A stretch of 33,910 nt of DNA from Planctomycetota bacterium. GTDB taxonomy: Bacteria; Planctomycetota; Planctomycetia; Planctomycetales; Planctomycetaceae. The stretch covers positions 1 to 33,910 of the forward strand of contig JAQCEJ010000056.1 of the NCBI GenBank assembly GCA_027618475.1, read 5' to 3'. This document shows positions 1 through 7,620 of the stretch, piece by piece. Each line of letters begins with the position of its first letter. The stretch's first letter is position 1. The position numbers and the translations under genes were made by a program. The notes under the pieces were generated by a model. That model had not been told where the DNA came from. It saw only the letters and a list, made by a program, of their open reading frames with translations, and did no database searches.

Positions 1-1
1 C

Positions 2-181
2 GTCTTAAAGGCCCATCGACAACGCATCGCCGAAGGTTGGATCAATCCACGCGAAATCACGACCGGCGACCCCGGCAAACTTCCCGAACTTCCCGACGAT
101 TGCACGCCTCAAGACGCCGCCGCGTGGACGCTCGTTGCTCGCGTCTTGCTGAATCTCGACGAAACCATCACCAAAAACTGA
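2..181 (+). CDS. C-terminal end of a PSD1/DUF1553-type planctomycete protein (5' partial)
   Basis: The frame is open from the window edge to TGA at 179-181 and encodes about 59 residues. The end reads AAAWTLVARVLLNLDETITKN-like, which matches the usual tail of planctomycete PSD1/DUF1553 proteins, where a W-x-L-x-R-x-LLN-x-DE segment closes the domain. In many planctomycetes such a gene sits directly upstream of a DUF1501 gene, and here the next gene starts 23 bp later, so the two are probably co-transcribed. The family is usually large and exported and often carries a cytochrome-c-like N-terminus, but none of that lies in the window. The identification rests on a short tail plus gene context. 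Confidence 0.6.
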   Translation, partial: VLKAHRQRIAEGWINPREITTGDPGKLPELPDDCTPQDAAAWTLVARVLLNLDETITKN

Positions 182-204
182 ATCCATCACATTGTGAGCC
201 GACC

Positions 205-1632
205 ATGAACTATCAAGAACAATTTCACGCCGCTCGCGCCCGTTATCTCAGCCGTCGCTGGTTCCTCCGCGATTGCGGTGTGGGACTCGCGGGCATCGCC
301 GCCGGTTCGCTGCTGGCAAACGAGACGAAGGCGAAATCCGCCGAAAGGCCGCTCGCGCCGCGCGAACCTCATTTCGCGGCGAAAGCGAAGCGCGTGATCT
401 ACATCTTCCAGGCGGGAGCCCCCAGCCATCTCGAATTATTCGATCCCAAACCCGAATTGACCAAACACAACGGACAGCTCCCTCCGGCCGAATTGCTGAA
501 AGGATATCGCGCCGCGTTCATCAATCCGAACTCGGCATTGCTCGGCCCGAAGTTCAAGTTCGTTCCCAACGGCGAATGCGGCATGGAACTCAGTGAAGTT
601 CTGCCGCACATCGGCAAGGTCGCCGACGATATCTGCCTGATTCGCACGCTGAACACCGAAGCGGTCAATCACGCGCCGGCTCAAATCATGATGAACTCCG
701 GCTCGCAGCAATTCGGCAGGCCGAGTTTCGGATCGTGGTCGCTTTACGGCCTCGGCAGCGAATCGACCGATCTGCCGGGTTATGTCGTTCTCACCAGCGC
801 CCGCGGAACCAGTGCCGGCGCCAGCAACTACGGGTGCGGTTTCCTGCCGACGGTGTACGGTGGCGTGCCGTTCCGCAACGCCGGCGACCCGGTTCTGTAT
901 CTCTCGAACCCGCCGGGAATCGATCAGGAAACGCAGCGATCGTCGCTCGATGCTCTCAATCGCCTAAACGAACTGTCGTTCGAGGCCGTGGGAGATCCCG
1001 AAATCGCGGCACGCATCCAGAGTTACGAAATGGCGTATCGCCTGCAAACCAGCGCCCCGGAGCTAATGAGCCTCGAACAAGAATCGAAAGAAACGATCGA
1101 CAAATACGGCATCAAAGATCTCAACGACGGCAGTTTCGCCCGCAATTGCCTTCTCGCCCGTCGCCTCGTCGAACGGGGCGTCCGATTCGTGCAGTTGTTC
1201 AACGAAGTCTGGGATCAGCACGGCGATCTGACCAACGGCGTGAAACGAAACGCCCAGGCAACCGACCAGGCCTCCGCCGCACTCATCACCGATCTCAAAG
1301 AACGGGGCCTGCTCAACGATACCATCGTGATCTGGGGAGGTGAGTTCGGACGCACGCCGATGGTGCAGGGGGGGAACGACGGCCGCGACCACCACAATCG
1401 CTGCTTCAGCATGTGGCTCGCCGGTGGCGGCATCAAAGGAGGACACGTCCACGGCCAGACCGACGACTTCGGTTTCAACGTCGCCGCCGACCCGGTCCAC
1501 GTCCACGACCTGCACGCCACACTCTTGCATCTGCTCGGCTTCGATCACACGGCATTAACGTACCGCTTCCAGGGCCGTGACTACCGCCTGACCGACGTCC
1601 AAGGCCAAATCGTCAAAGGCATCCTCGCGTGA
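205..1632 (+). CDS. DUF1501 family protein with Tat signal
   Basis: This 475-residue protein starts MNYQEQFHAARARYLSRRW. The frame is open upstream to position 37, but ATG 205 puts the twin-arginine motif SRRWFLRD and a hydrophobic stretch (GVGLAGIAAGSLLA) near the N-terminus, so I chose it. This predicts export by the Tat route. The mature part has DUF1501 landmarks: GAPSHLELFDPKPE near residue 80, GGEFGRTP near 380, GRDHHNRCFSMWLAGGG just after, and HVHDLHATLLHLLGFDH at the end. DUF1501 has an alkaline-phosphatase/sulfatase-like fold, and the conserved Asp/His clusters probably bind metal. The substrate is unknown. The preceding DUF1553-type gene is the usual partner. Confidence 0.9.
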   Translation: MNYQEQFHAARARYLSRRWFLRDCGVGLAGIAAGSLLANETKAKSAERPLAPREPHFAAKAKRVIYIFQAGAPSHLELFDPKPELTKHNGQLPPAELLKGYRAAFINPNSALLGPKFKFVPNGECGMELSEVLPHIGKVADDICLIRTLNTEAVNHAPAQIMMNSGSQQFGRPSFGSWSLYGLGSESTDLPGYVVLTSARGTSAGASNYGCGFLPTVYGGVPFRNAGDPVLYLSNPPGIDQETQRSSLDALNRLNELSFEAVGDPEIAARIQSYEMAYRLQTSAPELMSLEQESKETIDKYGIKDLNDGSFARNCLLARRLVERGVRFVQLFNEVWDQHGDLTNGVKRNAQATDQASAALITDLKERGLLNDTIVIWGGEFGRTPMVQGGNDGRDHHNRCFSMWLAGGGIKGGHVHGQTDDFGFNVAADPVHVHDLHATLLHLLGFDHTALTYRFQGRDYRLTDVQGQIVKGILA

Positions 1633-1662
1633 TATGCAAGCCCGAGCGGCGGGATTCACCCC

Positions 1663-1694
1663 CGCCGTCTCCGCCGTCTCCGCCGTCCCCGCCG
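1663..1694 (+). repeat. 9-bp tandem repeat, about 3.5 units
   Basis: The unit CGCCGTCTC occurs at 1663-1671 and 1672-1680, then as CGCCGTCCC at 1681-1689, followed by a partial unit ending at 1694. It starts 30 bp after the DUF1501 stop codon. Its length is a multiple of three, but it lies in no supported gene. Such an array can vary in copy number by slippage. Confidence 0.75.
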
Positions 1695-1796
1695 ATAATT
1701 TGAAGATAATTTCTACAGAACAAAAACGGGTCCGCAGATGAACGCAGATTTTTCGCTTCTCTCGGTCCATCGCAGCGATTCCTGCGAGTTGATGAA

Positions 1797-2015
1797 CGGC
1801 GGGTGGCTGGGGCGCTCTTGAAGCAGGCGAAAATGTTGCACCATTAATTTCGCAAGAGAGATTGAATTCCAACCGGCCTCCACGGCCCCAGTTGATGGCT
1901 TGTGAACGTTACCCCGGCAGCCTGGGACCATGGGATCATTACGACACGTGGTCGATCATTGCGCACCCGCTGTGTGAATTCCTGCAACGCCAGTCAGCGC
2001 CCCAGCCACCTGCCG
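1797..2015 (+). repeat. MITE-like 219-bp element, copy A
   Basis: This stretch is about 90% identical by eye to 4530-4747, in the same orientation (roughly 20 mismatches and one gap). Its ends are inverted repeats: the left end begins CGGCGGGTGGCTGGGGCGCT, and the reverse complement of the right end is the same with one change (A at position 5). The element has no transposase. These properties fit a non-autonomous, transposase-mobilised element or another dispersed palindromic repeat. I find no clear target duplication beside it. A third possibility is a structured RNA, because the ends could pair. Confidence 0.7.
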
Positions 2016-2205
2016 CTTGCCGCTTGCCGAGAGATGTACCACGTCCGGACAGTGATATCCCGGGTGCGTCATCGTACTTCTCATCGTGGAGGATCTCGAG
2101 GGTGAGATCCCGTTTCTGACGACCATCAATTGCGAGCCGCCGGCGCGTTCGCTATTGTCGAAACCGGGCAACATCGAGAAAGTGTAGATACCTAAGGAGC
2201 ATCCG

Positions 2206-2850
2206 ATGAATAAGAAACCGGAAATCGATGCCGAAGCCTTCATGCGTCGCTTTATGATGATACTGATTCTCTGCGGTGTCGTCCTGACGACGCCGATTTT
2301 GATTTACACCTGGTATCTCAACCGTCGCCTCGATTCATTCGAAGAGACATTGCAATACCGGGCTCCGGAATCGTCCGACGAATCCGACGACGATTCCGCC
2401 AAAGATCAATTACTGTTCGAACCGGTTCAGGGGCAAACCGTTTATGTGCCGGCGTATTCTCATGTGTATCACGAAAATGGCAGGCCGCACCTGCTGACGG
2501 TGACGCTCAGCGTTCGAAACACGAGTCTCGATCGCGACATCGTCATTTCGTCGGTGCGATATTTTGATACGAAGGGGAAAGAGGTCAAATCGCATCTCAA
2601 AAAACCGATGCGATTGGGGCCTCTCTCGACGACGGAATTTCTGATCGGGCGATCCGATACCTCAGGAGGAAGCGGCGCCAATTTCATCGTCGAATGGATC
2701 GCGAATCAACCGGTCACCGAACCGATCATCGAAACCGTGATGATCGACACCAGTGGCCAACAGGGAATTTCGTTCGCACGTTCGGGAACCGTGATTAAAG
2801 AACATATTCCGGATGAACAACAACGTTCGAATGACAACGGCAACGAATAG
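2206..2850 (+). CDS. DUF3124 domain-containing membrane-anchored protein
   Basis: This 214-residue protein has a well-placed AAGGAG (2194-2199), six bases before the ATG. Residues ~14-38 form one hydrophobic segment ([20 protein letters not shown]), so the protein is probably anchored in the membrane with the rest outside. After an acidic Ser/Asp/Glu-rich linker (~50-67) the DUF3124 core follows: [49 protein letters not shown], then [13 protein letters not shown]. The domain's function is unknown; its beta-rich pattern resembles proteins of the periplasm or surface. It lies between the two copies of the ~219-bp repeat and has no obvious operon partner. Confidence 0.85.
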   Translation: MNKKPEIDAEAFMRRFMMILILCGVVLTTPILIYTWYLNRRLDSFEETLQYRAPESSDESDDDSAKDQLLFEPVQGQTVYVPAYSHVYHENGRPHLLTVTLSVRNTSLDRDIVISSVRYFDTKGKEVKSHLKKPMRLGPLSTTEFLIGRSDTSGGSGANFIVEWIANQPVTEPIIETVMIDTSGQQGISFARSGTVIKEHIPDEQQRSNDNGNE

Positions 2851-3054
2851 CGCCCCTGTTCCGTAATAGTCCATCTCTCGCAAAAAGCCCGGTATTTCGA
2901 GTTTAGACAAGGGATTCAAAGACTGTCGCCCCTCATGGAGTTTACTCAAAGGACATTCGTCCCTTGGGGCTTCCGCCACAAGCTATTGACGACCGCCTCT
3001 CCGAGGCTCAAACCGCAGAGCCGAGATTTCGAACATGAATACCCGCGATAGGGT

Positions 3055-4347
3055 TTAGCGCGGTGCGTTTCGCCACCAGCGGAGTTCGAGCGATCCTCTG
3101 ACTCGGCTGGAACCATCGTCGGACGTGCCCGCGAGATCGACTCGTCCGTCACCGTCGAGATCGGCGGCGATGATCTGATTGGCAGCGAGCCATTCCTCTT
3201 TAACGATATGCTTCGTCCACTCCTGGCGAGGATTGCCTCCATTCTCGAACCAGACGACCTGGTCTCCTTTGGCCCAACTCGACGCAGCGATATCGACGTC
3301 CCCGTCATTATCGAAGTCGGTCGCAATAGCCTCGAAGGCGAACGGCATCGGGCCGACGGTGTGTTTCATCCATTCGGTCCCTTGACCTTGTTCACCGACG
3401 TTTTCATACCACACGACGACATGGAGTTCGGGCGGGAGCAACGTATCGCGCATTCCCTGGGCGATGACGACGTCGGTATCGCCGTCGCCATCAACGTCTG
3501 CGGGATGACCTTGAATCTGCGCCCGGCCGGTGTCGTCGATAATATGCTTGGTCCAGGTGTCGGTTTTGGGATTGGCCGGGTTCTCATACCAGGCCAGATA
3601 CGAGACATGCTGATTGATGTCGGTTACATCGGCCGGAACTTTTTCGGCCCCGACCGATGCACCGAGGATGTCGGGCTTGCCGTCGAAGTTCATGTCGACG
3701 ACCGCCACCGTGCGGGCTTCGGGCATTTTGTCGTCGATGATGTAACGCGTCCATTCGTTGTCCCATCCCTTCGGACCGGGGTTCTCGAACCACGTCATCA
3801 ATCCGCTCGCGTAACCGCAAGCGGAGGCATCGAGGTCGCCGTCCCCATCGATGTCCGTGAGCACCACATCGTACGCCCGCGGACAATTCGTCGAGATCAC
3901 GTAACGTTCCCACGTGCCGGCTTTCGGGTGCTCGGGGTTGGCGTACCACGTGAGCTGACCGTCGCGTTTATTCACGATGGCAATATCGGCGCGGCCATCG
4001 CCGTTGATGTCGCCGTAGGTATGCCGTTCAAACCAACCCGTTTCGTTTTCGTGGATGAGATGGCGTGTGAACGATCCTTTGCCGTCGTTTTCATACCAGT
4101 ACAGATCCGACTGTTGCTTGGCTCCACGAACGTCGCCGCTCGAGAGATCGAGATCGCCGTCTCCATCAAAATCGGTGGCGGAGAGCCCGAACGCATACGT
4201 ATATTTGTCGGAGATCAAGTGTTCTTCAAAGTTGACCGGGGATGACGTCGATGGCGTGGCATCATCGCCAGACAATTCATGACCCGCGATGCAGAGAACG
4301 ATTGAAATTGTCAGACCCCACGAAATCGGAATTAAATTCCTATACAT
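3055..4347 (-). CDS. Secreted FG-GAP/VCBS-repeat seven-bladed propeller protein
   Basis: This 430-residue protein starts with a signal peptide (MYRNLIPISWGLTISIVLCI to about residue 27). An AGGAG lies six bases before the ATG on the minus strand. Seven calcium-loop motifs of the DxDxDG type follow at regular spacing: DFDGDGDLD, DINGDGRAD, DIDGDGDLD, DMNFDGKPD, DVDGDGDTD, DFDNDGDVD and DLDGDGRVD. Between them are repeated strands of the type WYEN/WFENPG and 'W-x-KHII-DD'. This matches an integrin-alpha-like FG-GAP beta-propeller, likely periplasmic or extracellular and calcium-stabilised. It is a paralogue of the protein at 19984-21210. No catalytic domain is attached, so binding is more likely than catalysis, but the ligand cannot be told. 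Confidence 0.88.
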   Translation of the reverse strand: MYRNLIPISWGLTISIVLCIAGHELSGDDATPSTSSPVNFEEHLISDKYTYAFGLSATDFDGDGDLDLSSGDVRGAKQQSDLYWYENDGKGSFTRHLIHENETGWFERHTYGDINGDGRADIAIVNKRDGQLTWYANPEHPKAGTWERYVISTNCPRAYDVVLTDIDGDGDLDASACGYASGLMTWFENPGPKGWDNEWTRYIIDDKMPEARTVAVVDMNFDGKPDILGASVGAEKVPADVTDINQHVSYLAWYENPANPKTDTWTKHIIDDTGRAQIQGHPADVDGDGDTDVVIAQGMRDTLLPPELHVVVWYENVGEQGQGTEWMKHTVGPMPFAFEAIATDFDNDGDVDIAASSWAKGDQVVWFENGGNPRQEWTKHIVKEEWLAANQIIAADLDGDGRVDLAGTSDDGSSRVRGSLELRWWRNAPR

Positions 4348-4529
4348 AGAGAACTCCTGACGAATTTGATTGCGTGTTTCACGTTTCGGTTGAAGTCACG
4401 GATTCGTGATCCAACACGGCTCACAGCAGACCGCTGTTCTTTAGGTTATGTTAATCCATTGCCGCTTCATCAGTCCAGTAGCGGACGATCTTGCGTGCTG
4501 TATTGAGGGGTTACTCGGTGGTTGAATGG

Positions 4530-4747
4530 CGGCGGGTGGCTGGGGCATTCTAAAGCATGTGAAAAAGTTTCACCATCAATTTCGCAAGAGAGATGGAATT
4601 CCAACCGGCCTCCACGGCCCCAGTCGATGGCATGTGAACGTTACCCCGGCAGCCTGGGGCCATGGGATCAGTTCGACGCATGGTCGATCATTGCGCACCC
4701 ACTCTGTGAATTCCTGCAACGCCAGTCAGCGCCCCATCCACCCGCCG
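4530..4747 (+). repeat. MITE-like 218-bp element, copy B
   Basis: This is the second copy of the element at 1797-2015, same strand, about 90% identical by eye. Its left end CGGCGGGTGGCTGGGGC and the reverse complement of its right end (CGGCGGGTGGATGGGGC) differ at one base. Divergence is concentrated in the first 50 bp after the left repeat; the central part, from the GAATTCC near 4595 on, is strongly conserved. It lies 180 bp upstream of the FG-GAP gene start, in the opposite direction to that gene, so it could affect that gene's expression, though this is only inferred. Confidence 0.7.
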
Positions 4748-4892
4748 GTCGTGAGTGTCTGGTGCGGGACTTTTTCTCGTCGAAGATGATATTCTCAAAC
4801 ACTGATGCCAATTCCCAATGCCGGTTTCGTCTTCGGAGAGGAAGAATCACGTGGTCGACAGACGCGGGTTGCGCTCGTGTTTATGAATGTGC

Positions 4893-4985
4893 AAAAATGG
4901 CGCAAAACTGCGCATTTTTGAGCGCGAAACGCGCGCGAAGGGCGCGCGAGTGATGAATTTTCGCGCATTTTGCGCGCATTTCACC
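4893..4985. repeat. GCGC-rich cluster of inverted repeats
   Basis: The first part (4893-4919) is a hairpin: AAAAATGGCGC, a short A-rich loop, then GCGCATTTTT, with one bulged base. Because it has an A-run on one side and a T-run on the other, it could act as an intrinsic terminator in both directions. It is followed by further GCGC and CGCG words alternating with A or T runs, including GCGCGAAA (4922-4929), which can pair with TTTTCGCGC at 4958-4966. Gene-terminator, protein-binding or repeat-remnant roles are all possible. Confidence 0.5.
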
Positions 4986-5414
4986 ACCCCCAAACACGAT
5001 TGCGAGGTTCCAGAAAATAACAAAAATACTGCGATTCACCGGAAAGCGCAACCACGTCCGAAGGGGTAGACGCGAGGTGAAGACGAATCAGCACGAGGGG
5101 AGCGAAACGATGAATGCGAAACTCCGAAAGAGTCACAACAACATTTTCCGTTTCCTGCTGAAAGTGCTTGTTGGCGTGCGAAACGGATGCGACGGGCTTG
5201 TCACCCGCCGCCACGCGGCTCCCCCCTCCCGATCGTCACGTTGCCCCACCCTGGTTCGCCATTGCTGCGACGAGTGGGTTGCCCCCGCGCTTCATCGTGC
5301 CGTGCTGTTTCACCCATTCCGCCCCGAGTAGACTCGCGGGAATACGGCACCGGCGAGATCCTGCCGAACGTTTGATGCGGCGGCGAGGAAACGAGACCTG
5401 ATAACGTCACCTCT

Positions 5415-6002
5415 TCAGAGCTTCTTCTCCAGCGCCAACTGATGAAAGAAGTGCGGCACATTTTCCTGGTTTTTCAGCAACCAGTCGATCGTCGGCTCAT
5501 TGTTCATCGCTTTGCGAATCGCTTTCGCCGTCGCTTCGCGATTGGTTTTGAACAGGATTTCGGGATCGATCTCGGTCGTCGTGACGCTCGGATCGAGCCA
5601 AGTCGACACAATGATGCCGAGATCGTTCGCTTTGCTCTTGGGGATATCCCCCGCTCGGACGGCGTCGAGCACGCCATGAGCGATGGCGGCTTGCACCGTC
5701 CCCATCAAGATGTTGGTGTACTTCTCGTTATCGACGGTCACTTTGCTGACCATCACCGTCGTCGGCCGCACCTGCACGTCGCAGTTGAGTATCGCGAAGA
5801 CGCGGGTGTGTCCCTTCACTTGTCCGCCGATAAGATTGGCGATGGCATAACCGACCGGGCCGTCGAGTTCGCCGATGACGACCTCCGGCTCCGCCGCTGA
5901 CCAGCTCGGTTCGGCCTCGACCAGCGCTTCACCCGTTCGCAGCACAATGCGGCCCGGTTTGGTTTTCTTGGCAGATTTCGACGCAGTTTTCTTCTTGGCC
6001 AT
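5415..6002 (-). CDS. fae: Formaldehyde-activating enzyme (Fae) family protein
   Basis: This 195-residue protein has a Lys-rich head (~1-17) and then a Fae-like domain: GEALVEAE near residue 24, DGPVGYAIANLI near 47, KGHTRVFAILNCDVQVRPTTVMVSKVTVDN near 63-92, GTVQAAIAHGVLDAVRAGDIPK and NREATAKAIRKAM. Fae condenses formaldehyde with tetrahydromethanopterin in C1 oxidation, a pathway known in planctomycetes. True Fae enzymes have a conserved His in a NEVAH-type motif after GEALVGDG; here the matching place reads AAEPEVVIG, with no His. It may therefore be a non-catalytic or altered paralogue (Fae2/Fae3-like), and the assignment is to the family, not the reaction. The unrecognised gene upstream ends 40 bp before this start, so the two are probably co-transcribed. 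Confidence 0.82.
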   Translation of the reverse strand: MAKKKTASKSAKKTKPGRIVLRTGEALVEAEPSWSAAEPEVVIGELDGPVGYAIANLIGGQVKGHTRVFAILNCDVQVRPTTVMVSKVTVDNEKYTNILMGTVQAAIAHGVLDAVRAGDIPKSKANDLGIIVSTWLDPSVTTTEIDPEILFKTNREATAKAIRKAMNNEPTIDWLLKNQENVPHFFHQLALEKKL

Positions 6003-6042
6003 GTTGGAGAGATCCTGAGGTCATGAAATGTGAATACGACGC

Positions 6043-7476
6043 TTAGTTCTTTTTCTTCGCCAGCAACTCGACGGTATCGGCGGTCAGCTTCCAATAGACG
6101 ACATCCTCGGCGAACGCTGACGTTTCGAGGGCGGGAATCGGATAATCGGGAATTTTGAGCACAGCGTTATACTGAGCGAATTTGAGATCGATGTAGATGC
6201 GATTGTCGGCCTGAGGGAGTTCGTCGAACGATGTGAAGTGTTCGAGCACTCCCACTTCACCATACACGGCGGGGGTCGGAGGCTGTTCTTGTACGAGTGT
6301 GAAACAGAGGATCTGTTTTCCCTCGGCCTTGTCAACCGCCGCCGCGAGTTCATCGGGATACCAGTTGTAGCCGACGAAGAGGGCGACGTCGTCTTTCTTC
6401 ATTTCTGTATCCATCTGGGGATAGTAAGCGTTTCCTTCACTGTAGACGGTATAAAGTCCCGGATCCCCCGGCAGCCCTTCGGGGGCCAGTCCGTGTATCA
6501 AGAGCGCGAACGACGTCTTTTTCTTCTGAGCGGCCTCGGCGAGCCACTCGGCAGCCTGGCGAAATTTCTTGCGTTGTGGAGGCACAATGCTGCTGACGAT
6601 GCGGCTGATGTGATCGAGATAGGTATTGCCGAGTTCTCCTTCCGGGACACGAGTCACATTGAATGCCGGGACAAACTTGTATCTTTCCAGCAGAGGCGTG
6701 TTCCAGATTTGCGGACTCTCGTACGTCACCGACAGCAAGATGCCGGGGATTTTTCCCTGCCGCATGAAGGCGCCGATCAACTCAGCTTGAAACGTCCACA
6801 AATACAATCGATTGACCAGGCTTCGTCCTGAGCAGATTTTTTCGGGCCAGCCCTTCACATCGATGATTCCGCCATCGGGCACGTTATGGGTTATGACGTA
6901 AAGGTTTTCGAGATGTCCGAACTCGTCGGCCAGCTTTTCAGCACCGGCCTGGGAACCGAAGAAGATGACAAGGGCTCCCTCCTTGAGTAGTTCTTTCGTC
7001 GTAGGTATCAGGAGTTTACTCTCGGCCTGTTCGTTCTCGAAACCAAGTAATACAACGTCGTTCGGTCCGGCCTGCTGGATCGTAAAATGATCGACAAATT
7101 CCTTCGTGCGATAGTACGGAATCTCTTCGCTCGCCGACTTCACCGCTGCTTGCGCGGCTTCTTTGTCTTGTGGCGATAAGTATTGCCGAGCGAACGCGAT
7201 ACCACCGGCCCGCCAAACCGGTTCGAGTGAGAAGCTTTGATCTCCCGCCGAGAGAAATTCGCCATTACGTTTGACGATTCGTTCGGCCGCCAGATCGGCA
7301 ATCCGCGTGATGTGTGGAATCGACTCTCGCGTGATTTCAATCTCGTCCAGCACAAAGTTCACAAACCGATCACCGGCCTGCTCCACTTTGATTTTTTCGG
7401 AGGTGAAGCCGATACCGGAAATCAAACCGAAAATCGTCAGAACGACGAGCATGAATTGGCGAATATTTTGTCTCAT
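6043..7476 (-). CDS. Unrecognised exported protein upstream of the Fae homologue
   Basis: I do not recognise this 477-residue protein. I start it at MRQNIRQFMLVVLTIFG because GAGGAG lies seven bases upstream on the minus strand; an in-frame ATG 21 bp earlier has no such site. Residues ~8-25 form a signal peptide or membrane anchor. The middle has alternating strand/helix segments such as NDVVLLGFENEQAESKLL and GALVIFFGSQAGAEKLADEF, which recall a Rossmann-like or SIS-type sugar-binding fold, though weakly. Later parts (SFALLIHGLAP, DVALFVGYNWYPDELAAAV, QILCFTLVQEQPP) repeat that pattern. With the Fae-like gene 40 bp downstream it probably forms one transcription unit. It diverges from the FGE-like gene across a 144-bp gap. 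Confidence 0.75.
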   Translation of the reverse strand: MRQNIRQFMLVVLTIFGLISGIGFTSEKIKVEQAGDRFVNFVLDEIEITRESIPHITRIADLAAERIVKRNGEFLSAGDQSFSLEPVWRAGGIAFARQYLSPQDKEAAQAAVKSASEEIPYYRTKEFVDHFTIQQAGPNDVVLLGFENEQAESKLLIPTTKELLKEGALVIFFGSQAGAEKLADEFGHLENLYVITHNVPDGGIIDVKGWPEKICSGRSLVNRLYLWTFQAELIGAFMRQGKIPGILLSVTYESPQIWNTPLLERYKFVPAFNVTRVPEGELGNTYLDHISRIVSSIVPPQRKKFRQAAEWLAEAAQKKKTSFALLIHGLAPEGLPGDPGLYTVYSEGNAYYPQMDTEMKKDDVALFVGYNWYPDELAAAVDKAEGKQILCFTLVQEQPPTPAVYGEVGVLEHFTSFDELPQADNRIYIDLKFAQYNAVLKIPDYPIPALETSAFAEDVVYWKLTADTVELLAKKKN

Positions 7477-7620
7477 GATGGCACTCCTCAGCGGCAATCG
7501 TACTTTCGATCGAGCATCCGAATGGGCGTTGTTGCGTTGGCATCGTTTGATGAGATAGTATGGTCAACGTGCAATACATTCGCAAGCAGTCTGAATTGGG
7601 GATTCAAAAAGGGAGTACCG

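Larger units (their letters stand above)
1633..2205. other. 573-bp gene-free region with tandem repeat and TIR element
   Basis: I see no convincing gene here. The stretch holds a short 9-bp tandem repeat (1663-1694) and a ~219-bp inverted-repeat-bounded element (1797-2015). After that comes the leader of the DUF3124 gene, with its AAGGAG at 2194-2199. Short open frames cross the element on both strands, but none has a good ribosome binding site. Confidence 0.6.
4348..5414. other. 1067-bp gene-free region
   Basis: No gene here is convincing. The stretch contains copy B of the ~219-bp element (4530-4747), a cluster of GCGC palindromes and A/T runs (4893-4985), and a GC-rich tract with several short overlapping frames around 5077-5400. 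One such frame begins at ATG 5110 behind a GGGGAG-like sequence, but its product (Arg/Pro/Cys-rich) resembles no protein. I treat the region as non-coding repeats and decayed sequence. Confidence 0.55.

Noticed and set aside
37-204. Earlier start for the first DUF1501 gene
   Set aside because: The extra 56 residues are Arg-rich and unlike any leader, and they overlap the preceding gene; ATG 205 gives a proper Tat signal.
3208-4245. 345-codon plus-strand open frame opposite the first FG-GAP gene
   Set aside because: It mirrors the periodic Asp/Gly-rich loops of the real gene, has no ribosome binding site and no domain, and its repeats are the antisense of the calcium motifs.
4887-5069. 60-codon small protein in the GCGC-rich cluster
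   Set aside because: It is formed by alternating GCGC and A/T runs, has no ribosome binding site, and its composition follows the palindromes.
7532-7561. Sigma-70-like promoter TTGCGT-18-TAGTAT before the FGE-like gene
   Set aside because: The match is modest and such matches arise by chance; without start-site data I do not annotate it.
7237-7620. Earlier start for the FGE-like gene
   Set aside because: The upstream part runs antisense through the divergent gene and its leader; ATG 7621 has a good ribosome binding site and a signal sequence.
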